From Syngnathus acus (lineage: Eukaryota > Chordata > Actinopteri > Syngnathiformes > Syngnathidae): DNA of 64,000 nt. Location: positions 3,523,104-3,587,103 of the forward strand of contig NC_051105.1 of assembly GCF_901709675.1 (NCBI RefSeq), in the 5' to 3' direction. A model generated the notes under the pieces. The model was not told where the DNA came from. It saw only the letters and a program-made list of their open reading frames with translations, and did not search any database. Both the position numbers and the translations under genes were made by a program. Shown here piece by piece: positions 11,801-26,200 of this stretch (position 1 is the stretch's first letter; each line of letters begins with the position of its first letter).

Positions 11801-14800
11801 TCTCTGAAGCCCAGAATTGTCAGACAGAGGCTTTAACCGCAAGGTCAACGAGCTGTTCGTGACGAACATGCACAATTCGAGAAGGTCTCGGAAGGTCAAC
11901 GAACGTTTCTCGTAATATGCTAACATTGAGAGACATCATTCACAGCTGCTTATAGCATAGCCTCAAAAACGTGTTCATACTTTGATGCTCGCTGATCTAT
12001 GGTCTGGTGAGAAAGGCTAAGGTCGTGCGTAACGAAGATCTGATTTTGTACAATAATGGCGGATTTTTTTACGTAAATTCAGCATGAAATGGAAGCTGGT
12101 CAATTGTAGGCGAGTTTGACTCAGAGTTTCCGCCATCTGAATAAAACGATCCATCCTTCCATTTTCTGAACCGCTTCTCTTCATGAGGGTTGCGGGTGTG
12201 CTGGAATCTATCCCTGCGGACTTTGGGCAGTAGGCGGAGGACAACCTGAAATGGTCGTTAGCCAATCGCAGGGCACACAGACAAACGATCATTCGCACTC
12301 ACAGCTACGGCCAATTTGGCGTGATAAATCGGCACTCCATGCATGTTTTTGGAATGTTGGAGGAAACCGAAGTACCCTGAGGAAACACACGCAAACACGA
12401 GGGGAACAAGCAAGCCCCACACAGGGCGGTGGAATCAAACCCGCACCCTCTGAACTGTAAGGCGACAAGCTAACCTGCCCCACCGTGCTGCCCTGAATAA
12501 AAATAAAACTGGCATTTAAAGCAACATGCACAAAAGGTAAATATCACTCCCTTGGCATTAAAATGGTAAAATGAAATTCAAACAAAACTTTTCATTGGCG
12601 GCGAGAATCCAGGATGGTCGGCGGCGCTATTTTCGCAGCGGGAAACGCGCCGCGGAGAAGCCGTGCTGTTTTATATGCGTTCCCTCAAGTCTGGTAGGAA
12701 ACATCAATAAACAAAGAAGAGCCTCTTTGAACGCATGTGTGTGTGTGTGTCTGTGTGTGTGTGTATGCGTGTGCGTGCGGGTTCAATAATGGCATGGGAC
12801 AATGATGAAAGCATTTCAAGGGTGGAGGGGTGTTAGGGGACCTACGCGAGCGTCACCTCGTGTGATTTAATAACCCGCTCTCCGGAATAAACAGCGTCCA
12901 ATTACGGCAGCGCGCGTCCCATTAATGATGGAGGGACGGGGTGGGCGGATGGAAGGGAGCGGAATGGGAGGGGTGGCATTTTTAACGATAGCGAGCGAGG
13001 GGAGGCGGCGGGCTTGGCGGCGAGGGGGAGAGAATGACGGGCGGCAGCTACAAAGTGCTCTAATTAGCATGATAATGATCTGCCATTAGAGCCCCGCTCT
13101 ACAGCTGTGCGCTACCCGGAGCCGGAGCGAGACGGGAAGGAAAAGAAGCAGAGAGGCAAATAGAGGCAGGGAGAAAAGGAGATTCCGAGTGGGTAGGGGA
13201 TGACAAAGAGGAGGACAGGAATAAAGGTGAAGATGGCGGAGGGGATTGGGGCGATGGGAGGATTGTAGGTCGAGAACAGAAAGAAGAGAAATTAGAAAGC
13301 GGCGCAGGGTGATTAAAAATAGAGCAAGCGTGGCGTAAAGGGGCTGACGGGAGATGAATGTCTAAAAAAAGAAAGAAAAGGATAACGGCGGAGGAGAGTT
13401 GGCGGGAAGGACTGCGGCGAGAAGCGCTGGAGAGAGAGAAAGAGAGGGAGAAAGACGGGGGAGAGAGAGAGAGAGAGAGGGGGGGGCTCGAAACTTAGAG
13501 AAAGATCTTCAGAGGCACGAGCGCAGATTGAATCCCTCCGCCTCAGCCTACCGTTTCTCCCCCCCCATCCTCCCTCTGAAGTGAAGGACGCGGCGCGGAT
13601 GAAAGGAGCCTTAATGGAAGCGCTCAGCAGAAGATGAGAGTGCAGCAGGGACCCGTCGTTCCTGGTTAGCGCTCAACTGCGGCGACTCAACTTTGACCCG
13701 CTGCTGCGACAAGAGATCACAATCTACCTGTTCAGCCACTTGCACAAAGGCCGGGACAAATAGAGAGACCAAAAAAAAAAAGGGTGCAAGTAGAATCTAA
13801 TGGCTGCATTTGACCAAAAAAACAAGTGTATTTTTGAAATATTTCTCCATGCAAATTAGATCCCTGTCACACTCGCCGCTATCAAGCACAAAGCCGGAGA
13901 CGAACCGAAGAGCCACTACAGCCAATCAGACGGGCTTCCAAAATATTCAAGCTAATGGCTGCATTCTTTTATCAAGCAGCAGTATGGCACACTTCCCTTG
14001 TGTGGGGAAAAAAAACGAGATCACACTGCTGTCCAGTGATGGGTTGGCATATATTTCTTCTCTTATATGCTACTTTTCTATTTTCTTGATCCACTATTGC
14101 TACTGAAATGATGCAAATTTACCTACATCCATCCATCCTCCACCGCTTATCCGCAGTTGGGTTGCGGCGGCAGCAGCTTCAACAGAGACCTGTCCAGCTC
14201 ATCCCAGAGAAGCCCAAGGTGTTCCTAGGCCAGCCGGGAGACATAATCGCTCCAGCGTGGCCTGGGTCATCCCCAGGGCCACCTTCTGGTGTGACATAAC
14301 CGGAACACCTCACAGGGAGGTGTCCAGGAGGCATCTTAATGAGATGCCCAAGCCACCTCATCCGGCTGGCTCCTCTCAAAGCGGAGGAGCAGCGGCTTGA
14401 CTGCGAGTCCCTCCCGGATAACCGAGCTTCTTACGCTATCTCTAAGGGAGAGCCCAGACACCCTGCGGAGGAAAATCATCTCAGCTGGTCACCTTGGACC
14501 TGTTTGCCATGGGTATGGACCTGCCAGGGGCATAAGGCCTTAGACAACTTAGCTCCTAGTGTCACTGGGAGATGCAAACCCCACCATCATTTTATATATA
14601 TCTACATATCTTAATATTTATATATATCTACATATGTACACTGCAGGGTCAAAAACAATCTGATTTGGGTTGTAAAATGGACTGACCCAGGAAGTTGGGT
14701 CAATTTGTTTAGCACAAACCCCGTTTTTTTGTCCAAAACAACAGGTCGATCCAAGTTTTAACCCAGAGGGTTTAAAGGTGTGTGGTATTCTCAAGAAGCT

Positions 14801-17800
14801 GTCTTGTATTTCTTTTTTATTCACTTTATTTACAACCCAGCACACAGACCTAACATCTATAACATCCTACTCGCAAGTTGCCACCCGACACTACTTTTTC
14901 ATCTCTCGTCTCACTCTCTTATGTCAACATTCCTTATCTATGCACTCTCTTTACATGACGCCCTTATGTTCAGCCAGCGATACAATAGTCGGGTAAACCA
15001 GGAACCTCACAACACTTGGGCAAGCTGCGTTCTTCAAACTCCAAATCGTCAACAGTTCCAATTACTGCTTGAATGCTAGTCGTACTTAGAATCTGAGATA
15101 AACTAACAAACTATTTGAGATAATTGAATAATCAACACAACAATAAGAAAGACAACTTAACCCCATTACAGGGTTAAAAAGGTTGAATTAATGCAAGACA
15201 TATGAAAACTTAAATGCTCAGTGAGGCGGATTAAAAATTGGCGCGGGCCATGTACATTAGTTTGCCTAGTCCTTGTGCGAGCGAGACCCAACCAGCCTTT
15301 CACAATGAAAGACTGACAACCAGTGTTTCAAATCAGTTATTTAGGTGGTCACAAATTGCCGACCAAACCAAACCTATGAGGAAAACGGGCTCCGGAATGT
15401 TTCATGTCAATAGGTCCAATAACTACCACAGCTAAAATCCCTCCGGGGTCATTACCATTCATTTGTGTCACACGGGGTCAACGACATGCTGCCAACGGGG
15501 ACGCGGGAGCGCTGACTCAGCACGACTGCGGCGCGCTGAGTCAACCCCTTGAAATTCAGCACCTTCGTCTCATGAGGCCCTGTCCTCTGCGCCTCGCTTC
15601 CGCCGAGCGTAGCCTGTCGCGTCGGCGTGCTCGGATGAGCGCTGATGAAGATACACGGCGCGCCGTGGCCAGAGACGAGGGGCCATCCATTTCTCTTAGG
15701 CTCATCTCCATTCCCGCTACGGCGCCGCCAACCTCCCTCCCTCCCTCCCTCCTCTTTCCCTCCCTCTCCCGCTGAGTTATGCCCGCTCTCTCCCTCTCGC
15801 GCCTTCCATCTTTCTAATTTTCACCTTTAATGCGGCAACCTTTCGCCCGGCTGCTGCCAGCAACGGCGTGCGGTTTAACGCGTGTGCTTCCTCCTTGACG
15901 GGCGCTGCCTTGGCCTCTAATCTCTCATCTGGTTTGATGTAATTAGAGCTAATGATGATTCCCTGATCCTCTGAGCGGCTCGTCCCCCTGGGCCACAACA
16001 GCGAGGAAAACTAGAAAGAGCCGGGGAGCAGAGGAGCGCTGATAAAAGAGACACAGGCTCGTTTAGCACAGCTGATAGCATGTTGTGTGTGTGCGTGCGT
16101 GTGTGCGCGCGTGTGTGTGTCTACGCGCCAGCCTTGTGTGTGCTTATTTGTTTAGAAAGATTGATTCCCTGCTGATGCCGCGAGCAGCAACGCAATTACC
16201 TTGCCTCGTTGCAAAGCGCTGTCGTGTGTGTGTGTGTATCTCTGTGTGCATGTGTGTGTACGTGCGTGCATTTGTGCGCTTAAGCGTTGGGGGTTGACTG
16301 GCGGCGCGTTTGCAGATTTCGGCCGGCTGCGGAAAGCGTCAAGCAGAAATAATCCTTCATAGCCGTCCTGAGCGTTAAATACACGCAGCGACTTCCCTGA
16401 TCTGACATGGGTGCAACACACACGCGTACACACACGGGATTTTAGCCAATATGGGTGAAATTACCCGCAGGCTTCCCAATATGTTCCCATACCAATTCAG
16501 TCAATCAGAAGCCTAAAGAAATTGAATTCCGGAAAGATAAGACCTGCAACATGAAAGGTTACCGTGAACCTCCGTTTCCAGCTGTAATAGGTGAAAATCT
16601 GGCTCGAGAGAAAATCTTTTTAAAGCAAAAGTCAACCCTAGGGATTTCTTTTCAGGATGGACAATGTGTGAGCAACAGTAAAAGAAAATGGTATTCTGCT
16701 TAACATTTCTGGAATAAGAGTTAAACAGAACAATTCATCAACCTCAGGGCGACGCCATCTTGGACATTTCCATCCTGTTGTCGATAGAAAAACACGGCAC
16801 CAATGCCCGATGGTGCGTTCAGAAATACGCACGGAGCACGCATTGGTTCGGAAAATCAGTGCGTTGCTCAAATTTGCCATTCGGAAATTCAGAGCCCAAC
16901 AAAAACGAAGTGCTGCTGCGTGCACTCAAACGCCCCGACTGAGGACAAAGTAGCTACGCCAGTGCTGACTGCGCTTGAAAATAAATGGAAGATGAGCATT
17001 CTCTCTCTCTCTCTCCCAACACACACACTCTGAGTAGCGCATAGGCGTCAGAGTGAATTTCCGAACGCTCCTAAGGTCAGCGGTCGTTCGGCTGACAGAT
17101 TACCGGCCGCGATGGATTTTGCAAGTGCTATTCGCCCTTGCTCATTTGAACTGGTGTACACTATAGCAATCTGCAGCAGGCAGATGAAAACATGGGGCAA
17201 GAAGATTGAATCCTATAATAAATACAAAATTGAATACTAAGTGTGCTGTTTGAAGAATACTGTTGAAATGGGTGTTGTAACAAGAAGGGACCAATAGGTG
17301 TCGATATAAAGGAGGTACGATAAGAATCGTTGAAGAGTGGCTGGAGTGTGTTCACGCAGCGAGCAGTAAAACAACGAAGCCAGTCACCGTTTGATGCCAC
17401 CTGTATGGAAATTTCAGTATTTCCAATCTGGACAGATGTACGTCATATCTTTGCGAGTGGAGAGCTAAATGGCGCCTCCCTTGGGCAAGTAAGTGCCATG
17501 TTTTGAACGTATTTTCTTTTAGACTAAATACTCGGTAGACTATAGTCTAACGAACACTGCCAATTTTAAATTACGCTGGAAGTTTGAACATCTTTGGTTG
17601 AATTCCTCTTTCGCTCGGCTTTTTTAGCATCCTCTTGTTGTGGTATTAGTACACGTTATTTAATGTTTACATTGTAAAGAGGTCCCGAAATATTCAAACC
17701 GTTTGTTCACTTGTAGCGGGTGAAGCTAGATACGCTAGACGGTGAATTTCCGCTTCCGTGCTAAAATGGAATGTGGGGAGTGCAACAGGAATGGAAATAA

Positions 17801-20227
17801 AAATAAAAAGCGCAAGCAAAGAGGAAAAAAAAAAAAAACACTTTTCGTCTCATGCTGAGGGGAGGGGAAAATAACCCACAGGCTCCCCTCGATACGCAAC
17901 CCTTCCCATTTCCCCGCAGAGACCCTCCACCCCTACAGCAGGCTTTGATGGCGGGGCTGAAAGGGTCTACTTACATCCCAAATCTCCAGGCTACGTGATC
18001 GTCTGTGATCCAGCTGGTGGAAAAGAGAAAGAGAGAGCGGGGTTACAGAGGAGTGAGAGAGAGCGCGGAAGGGAGGCTTGCGACTGCGTACGGGGGGTGG
18101 GGGGGGGGGGGGAACGCCGCGCAGCTGTAGCTATTAATAAGCCAAGAGCGGAAAAAGAGAGCGCCGAGCCTGGAGATTAAGGCTCCGTCCCAATTTTCAT
18201 TCCACGTCCGGCTCTCCTCGGGCCCGGCGTCGTCTTTTCCCTCAGCCCCTTAACGACTCTCCAAACAAACAATGATGCTTCTCCTGCTCACCGAAGGAGC
18301 TGGCGTTTCCAAATGTTTAAAGATGAGCTGATAATTGCCCGTTTTTACAACGCTAGGTCTTATGAGGGAAAAAGGAGCCCGCCGGGAGCTGGAAGGAGGC
18401 CAAAGCGGCTTGCCGACAAAACAAAGGCGCCGGCCGGGCGTTACGACGGTTGCGACTCACCACCAGGCTCCCGCTGGGCCGTAGTAACCTTTGAACAGCG
18501 GCAAGGATGACATGACCAGGGGAACCCCCCATGCGATCAGATGGTAAAACCTGATAAAAACAAAAACAACACTTGCAATGTGGAACACCAACTCGATAAA
18601 TGTTATTTCTGACGTCAAGGAAGTTTATCAGCAAAAAAAATGATCTCTTCTATCAATTCAGTTTTCATTGGTGTTTGTAGGATTATATAAGAACGGAGCA
18701 ACTTCCACTCAAAGTTGTAGTTTTGATGCAGTTTTAAAATATTCATTCGCTAATTCATTTTACAAACTGCTTCGTCCTGATGTGAGTCACGAATGTGCGG
18801 GAGCCTATCCCAGCTGACTTTGGGCGGTAGGCCTTGAACACCTTGAACTGAACCTTGAACTGACCTCGCCAGCCAAGGTCAGGGCACACAAAGACAATCA
18901 TTCGAGCTCACAATCACACCTACGGACAATTTGGAGACGCCGATCAGCCTACCGTGCATGTCTTTGGAATGTGGGAAGAAACCCACGCAGGCACAGGGAG
19001 AACATACAAACTCCACACAGGAAGGATTCAAACACCGCTCCTCTGAACTGTGAGACGTTGTGCTAACCAATGCCACGCTTTTTTTTGTAAACAATTTCTA
19101 CAATTATTTCTGCTACTTTTGTTTTATTGCTTATTAGCAAGACAGCCCAAAATTTCTGATCAAGTTTCCAGGAAACTGAGCGACGTTATGTCACACTTAA
19201 AATCATCAAATTTCATATTCATTGCTGTTTGCTAACATTGACTCTGCAGCGTAGTTTTTTTATAACAGATGATGCAAAATATTTGTAGCCAATTCCCAGG
19301 AAACTAAGGAGTTCTGTTCATAACATCATCATTTCAATGCTTTTTCATTGTTAATAACGTAACCGAAAATTTTGACGATGAGGCCGGGAGGTCCTCGAGG
19401 CTGCCTTGCCGGCGGTGGCTAGCTAACGCGGCCGGCGGCGAGCTCTAAGCTTTTTGGCTGCACAGAGCCAGCCCCATGTCTGGCTGGTAAGAAGCCAAAG
19501 TGTTTCAGCAAATAATGTTCGTTTATCCGTCTGAAGCTAATTCTGCCTCGACAAGCTATAGGAGCTAGCGCAAAGTCGCAGTCTCTGCTTGCCTGCCAGA
19601 CTATGGACCTGTAAAAACTTCAGCAGCGCAAAACGTCCAAAAGCTACGACTAATGCACATTCCTTGTGCGTGCTTGCCCGAAAATTTCCCAAACGTGGTA
19701 ATATTAACTATAATTACCCCCATTGCAGTACAAAGGTTGATTTCTAAGATTGGAGGTCTTCACCAGAACCACAAACAGGAATTCTGGTCTCCCTTAGCAG
19801 GTGTTGCCATAATTAAATCTGAGAGCTCAACTGGGTAAATGATGACGGAAGAATCTAGACAAGGCAAGGCAAGGAAAGGCTCTACTCTTTTTTTTTTTTT
19901 TTTTTAATACATTAATCAGCTTACCTTCATGGAAACATTTGAAGAAAGCTGACTGGGCTAAAACTGCTTAGGGGTTCGAAAAAAAATCATTGACTGCTAT
20001 TACAGGAAAAAAAAAAATGAAGCGCCATATGTTCGTGTGTGCGATGTGAAGATTGTGTCTTTTGAGGTTGTCCATCAATACTTTATACAGCGAACAGCAT
20101 CAGCCAGTCAATAGAGTGGAAGTCCTACCCTGACATCTTCCGAGCAGATGCGACAGGGCTGACACACACTCAATCCGATTCGGTATGTGTGTGCGCTCCC
20201 GCTACACCCAATCAACACGCACTCACA

Positions 20228-20289
<62 letters not shown>

Positions 20290-23200
20290 AGCTCCCTCTT
20301 TCCATTTTACTGCATTTCCCGCCTCTGCAGCCGTCTGATGGACACCAGTGTGAATATGTGGGAGGCGATGGCGTTATAAAAAAAAAAAAAAGTGCCGGCT
20401 GGTGGTTTAAATAGAACAGGGCGGTGAGTGTGAGAGAGGGATGCGCAGATTTGGATCCAGCAAGGAAGCGTGAGAGAAAGCAGAAAATCTGACAAAAGGG
20501 AGGGGAAACAACAAAGACGGTTTTCTAACAAGCGCTTCCTTTGTTGGAAGTTTACGGAAAAACTAGGATTGGATTGTCAATAACCTCTATCAGACAAAAA
20601 GTCTGCAAAATGCCATCAGAGCAGTGACAGAGGAGCCGGAATGTATTGGCTTTAGGTTTTTAAACTTTTGATGAACTTTCAAACTAATCAAGAAAAAGAT
20701 GTGGGCCTAGGTTGGGACCGGCCAACATACTTTCATCAATGTACTGTACAAAATGCAAACATGTTCTAATTCAATTGAGACCTGTTTTGCATGCAAAAAA
20801 TGTAGGTAAACGTCTTCAATAGCAACGTAACCTGGAGTCCCGCAGTAGGGGAGATTTCTGCAATAGATGAGTGTAAGGGTGACTTGTTCCCCAAATGACA
20901 TGGTTTTCAAAATCAAATTTGATCCACATTTTTTGTGCATTTAAGTCGCAAGTCAAAATATTAATTACGAGGGTGCTTTAGCTATGCCACTGCACAAGTG
21001 AAGCAACAAAATAAAGGACAGCAACAGTCGCTGATGCACTTTTGGCTGTTCATTGAATGGGACAAAGAGTGAAACACAAATATATCATGCAAACACTCGC
21101 AAGGAGAAAACGCAATCACTGCACTAATCAAATGATAAATGATCAACCTGAGCTGGGGTCAGAGCATCTTAAACAAAATATGCTTTTTTTAGGGCCTGGA
21201 CCGAGTGGAATTAAATTTCATTTAATGGAGAAAATTGATTTGATATGTGAGCAAATTGTGTTATGAGCTTGGTCACGAAATGAATTAAACTCGTAAATCA
21301 AGGTAACCCTGTGATGCACTGGAAAGGGATGCGCAAGTGGTTGAAACACAATGAGCGCAGTTGGGGAAATAAATGAACAATTTCAATTTGTTCCCAGTTT
21401 TGCGCACAAATGATGTCAGCGGCGGACAAAAGACTTTGAAATCCAACGGCAAAGGGACGAAGCAGTACGGCGAAAAGGCGCTCGCCGGCAGGAGGAGAGA
21501 TACAAATGGTGAAATCAGCGCTGCCGGTCCCTGGTGGAAGGGAGGGGGCGAGCGGGGGAAGACGGGAGGGGAGGGCGCCTTGTCAGGAAATCAATGTCGA
21601 GAGCTCGCAGACACACGGGCTGCGGCGCGCACACACACGCCGCTCGCTCGCTCGCAGCACAGCGAGAGAGAGCTGACGAGGTCCAGAGCGCGGCGCAACA
21701 TGGGCTTAATGAGGCACAGCAGGGCCACGACGCGTTCCGTATTACGCACACACCCGCGTGCACGGCCGCACATGCACACACATGCATGGCTTGCCTGGAA
21801 ACCCCACCGCTTCAGCCCCTGCTCACCCCCCCCGTCACCCACCCGCACGGCACCCACCCCCTCCTCCTGCTGACATCTCTCTGCCCTCAGCCTGAATCCG
21901 CCCTTCAAAAGCGCATTAGCATACATGCGCACGCTCGCTCGCTCTCGCTCTCTTCCTACCTCTCTCTCTCTTGCATGCACTTCAATCAGTCTTGGCTCAT
22001 CCCGCCTCGGCTCCCCCTCTCCTCTGGCAATTTGTTCATTCATAAACCATCACAATGAGCCATCAGTGTGTGCGTGGTGGGAGAGAGGGAAAGAGGGAGA
22101 GAAAGAGAGAGAGGGAGAGAGAGAGGTGTGGGGGGGGATTGGGTTTGGGGATGGGGGCTGAAGGGTAAATTGTGCATGCGTGCAAAGGCACATCCCCGCC
22201 CGACTAAACACACACACAGCTTACGTACGTGCAGTCAATTCACGAAAAGCCCCTCGACGCTTGCCGCTAACACACGAGCCGATTAGCGGAGCGCCGTTCT
22301 TTTTTTTCCTCTCCCATTCTTCTTCACAGCACGCACAAAAACAAAGGCGCGTCCTCCCCCCCGCCTCTCACTTTCATCCATAGCCCATTTCACACCGCCT
22401 GGAAAAGCCGTGAATTTTCCAGCATTTTCCTGTGTGGCGTTCTGGATAAGTAACACACACGCGGAATGAGGGGGGTCAGAGTTGCCATGCAAATTTGCCA
22501 GGTTTTGGAGGTCGTATCGCCCCGACATTTAATACTGCCTATTAAAGTCGGCAATTTTCCAACTGTTTCCAGTGTCGTTGACACGGAATGTGGGTAGGCC
22601 TGTAAATTTCTTCGCTGGGACCTAACATCAGAGTTGTAATACTGCCGGTGAATAAGGGGTGTGAAGTTTAACACCGACACTAGCCATCTACAAGACTGTC
22701 TATTAAAGCCGTGATTTTTCACCTTAATGGGAAGTTGGAGGCGACCTGCAAATTTGTCACCTTCTGAGGTAGTACCAGAGATGTGGGATGCTGCCTGTTT
22801 GTAAGGGGTGTGAAGTCTAACACGCTGACTCCAGTCCGTTTCAGACTATTAAAACCTGGAATTTGCAACCTTTTCCTGAGTTGCTTACACAAGCCACGAA
22901 TTTGCCACCACTGGAGGCGGAACCCTGCTTTTGCATAAGGGGTGTGACGTTTAACACGACAGCTTCATTTCAGTGTCTATTAAACCCAGAAAGTTCAAGA
23001 TGCAACTTTGCTGGCTTCGGAAGGAGTGTCAAAGCCGTAACATTAGCATTGTTGACTACCGCTGCAAATTTCAGGACTTTCTCCACTGTCGCTTTCAGGA
23101 ATGAGGTGTTGGGTTCAACCCACAAGTTCCAAGTTCTGGGAGTTTCTGTTCTTCAGTTTGGAACGATCACGTGATCACGAGATTTCTACCTCTGAAGACT

Positions 23201-26200
23201 TTGTCTCGAGATTGATGGTGGGAGGGAATCTGAATGTCTGTGATCAGATTATTAGAGCACACCATACACAATACAAGGAAGATTTAAATAATCCTTACGG
23301 CATTACCAGGCCTAACACATATTGGTGTCACGCCTCTTTTGCACAAACGGAAAATTGCATTATTGACTTTGTCCCCCCCCATTCAATGTCAGTGCCGTTT
23401 ATACCGAACAATAAATTGTCTGCTTTTACAGGCAGTAAGTCTCTTTCACACAGCAAAATTAGCACATCACAGCTTCAACTCTGGCATTGATCTGTCGATG
23501 CTTTTTATATACCCGGAGAAGCCGGATACAAGCTTTCATACGGTGACACGGCACGCGGCAATTAGATGACGTAAGTGCCACTGTCTGATGTCACATAAAG
23601 TGACCAATGCTTTCAACAAGGCGGGGGATATGTGAGGTCAAAAGCTGGAAAAAAAAATCTGGGCTAAAGAACCCAGCAAAACAATCAGTGGCATTTACAC
23701 TATCTGCTTGGCGCCTTTCAAACAGATAACAGCAAAGAGGCAAGAAGGACATAAAAGAAACGTTAGGCTGCCTCGGTTTCGGGTATGACACTGTCTTAGA
23801 CGGAGAAAATTGCCAGGTCAACTTTGTCCCCCTCCATTCCATGTCAATGAGTTAGGGTTTTGGCATTTACAAGCAGAAGCCTTCTTCACAGCGAGACCCA
23901 TCACAATTAGCGCATCGCAGCCTTAATAGAAGCGCTGGCATTTATCCGCCTGTGCCTTTTATACAAAACTAAGCGACGGTGCGAACTTTCACATCAAGTG
24001 CTATCGGGTAATTGGTTGACGTCAGTGGTGGTGTGACAGAAAGTGACAACTGCTTGCAAAAAATAAAATAAAAAAACAGAGCGGGTGGTGGGTGGCTGGA
24101 GATGAATATCGAGTGTTAAACTTGACACTCCGATACTGGCATTGCGAAAGACATTTACACACAGGTAGCGCCCGGCCGATGTTATGGCTTTGTTACTATC
24201 TTCAAACGCAGAAAATTGCCATGTGGACCTGGTCGCTTCATTCTGTCTCTGTGCCTTTTATAAAGATCAACGGCCATGGAAAAAAGATGGAAAGATCTCA
24301 GCGTTTATAGACGGTAGCCCCTTCTACAAAGAGACCCAACAAAAGTAGTGCCTTGAAACACGATCTGCCCTTGCTTTTTATGCTGAAGCCAGCCAAGCAG
24401 ATACCATCACAACTGTGGCAGCGCTAAGTGTGACATAAAATATTTTCCTAGAGCGCTCTCAAGACAACAGGGCATTAGAAGTGAAAGTCGAGTGTGAAAC
24501 ATCACATGGCATTGCGGACCGGCGCCTCCCGAGGGTGGAAAGTTGTCAATGCGCGTCGGCGACGTTTGTATCGAAAAGTGACATGGGGGAAAGGCTGAAA
24601 CGTTCTAACAGGGAAAAAAAAATCCACTTCCCCAAAAATCTCCGACAAAATTAGTACGTTGCAGACTTTGATTCATTTTCGTGTTTTTTAAGAGAGCCGA
24701 GCAAAACGGGCTATCGCTGCAATTAGGCGAGCTCTCGTTTCGACAGAACAGCAACGTCGGAAAGAACCGCGAAAATGCCAGCAATTACAGGCAGCGCAAA
24801 AGGGTCTCTTGATAAGGATCGGTAGTGAGCCCATTCTGGACCCCCAAGCAGGCATCATCCCTGCGCTCATAAACCCGTCTCTTTCTGAGTTATACCGCCA
24901 TTATATCCTCCGGCTTATTGCTAATCAATGCAGAGGAACTCCCAAGGGGAGGGCTGGCAGGCCCAAACCAACACACACACACACATGCGCACGCACACAA
25001 ACACAGGAGAGTCGGACAAGTGTGCACACCTAAGCACATCTACAGAATGGGAGCAGGAACAATCGACTTGGCTTGGCGAACAGAGTGGCTGCTAATTTGT
25101 TAAAGCTGCTTGTTCTTCCACCCACGGTGCGCATTCATTTTTTTTTTTAAAACGTCCTATACACACACACACACACGCCCGCGCACACACACACAAATAA
25201 ATTCACACTTGCTCCGCGGAAAGCGCTCAGGGGAGTTTGAGCGACAGGGACGCTGAGCCACAAAGCGTGAAGATGTGTGCGCGCACACACGCAGCCACAC
25301 AAGCTCGCACTTAGCGGCTGACACTCACTCCCTTTTCAATTAGAGTGGCGGCTGGCTGGAACGGAAAAGGAGGGAGGGATGGGATGGGGGGGGGGAGGCG
25401 GCCGGGAGATGGCTGTCAGGGCGCTGCAGGGAAACACATGCTCTGGCAGGCCGAACACACACACATGCACGCAAGCACACGCACTCCAGGGGAAGCGGCC
25501 ATCACAAAATAAGACACACGAGTCTCTTCTTTTACGCCGAAAAGCGAGTCCGACTGCTATTCCGCCTGGCTTGTTTATGCGGAACTTATCAACGCCAGCA
25601 ATATGGCGCCCCAGCGGGTGAATTTGAATAGCGCCTTCGCATCAGCGTTTTTAATGAGCTGCTACGCCGTTCAAGGCTGTCCCAATTACACAGACATCAG
25701 TGCCGGCGCCGCTCTTACATCGGCAGCCCCGCTTCGCGTCTCTGTACGGAGCTGTGAGGCGGAAAAAAAGCAACGCGGCGATTCCGGCTTGAACCTGGAA
25801 AATACGATAGCCCCCGGAGGAGAGCAGGCGTCCTCCAAGGTCAAGCTGGTAACCGCAATATACAATACAATGTGTGCGTGCGTGCGGATGAGATGTGCGA
25901 CGTCACCGCAACGGCCGTTCAGCGGCAGCTCCGCTTATGCCGCGGCTTGTCGTGATCCCTGGAATAGTCACCAGTCAATCACAGGGCACATATGGAAGAA
26001 CATCCGCTCACACTCAGGACAATATGGAGTGTTCGATGAGCTTAACATACATGTGTGAGGAATGTGTGAGGAAGCCCGAGTAACCACAGAAAATCCACGC
26101 AAGCTTGGGGAAATCCTACAAACTTCACACAGGAAGGTCATAGTTGAGAATCAAAACCAGAACGTGCAAGCCGCCGTGCTGCAACAACTAATTCATTTAA

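Larger units (their letters stand above)
10037..17974. other. Receptor intron between exons 8 and 9
   Basis: No exon was found in this 7.9-kb intron. It holds transposon fragments (listed separately), simple repeats, GC-rich stretches at 12.6-13.6 and 15.5-16.1 kb with homeodomain-type motifs, and GT-rich stretches near 12.74 and 16.1-16.3 kb. Confidence 0.45.

Noticed and set aside
21373-22161. Several long overlapping frames on both strands
   Set aside because: GC-rich DNA with CA/GA repeats has few stops; frames are mutually overlapping and show no domain.
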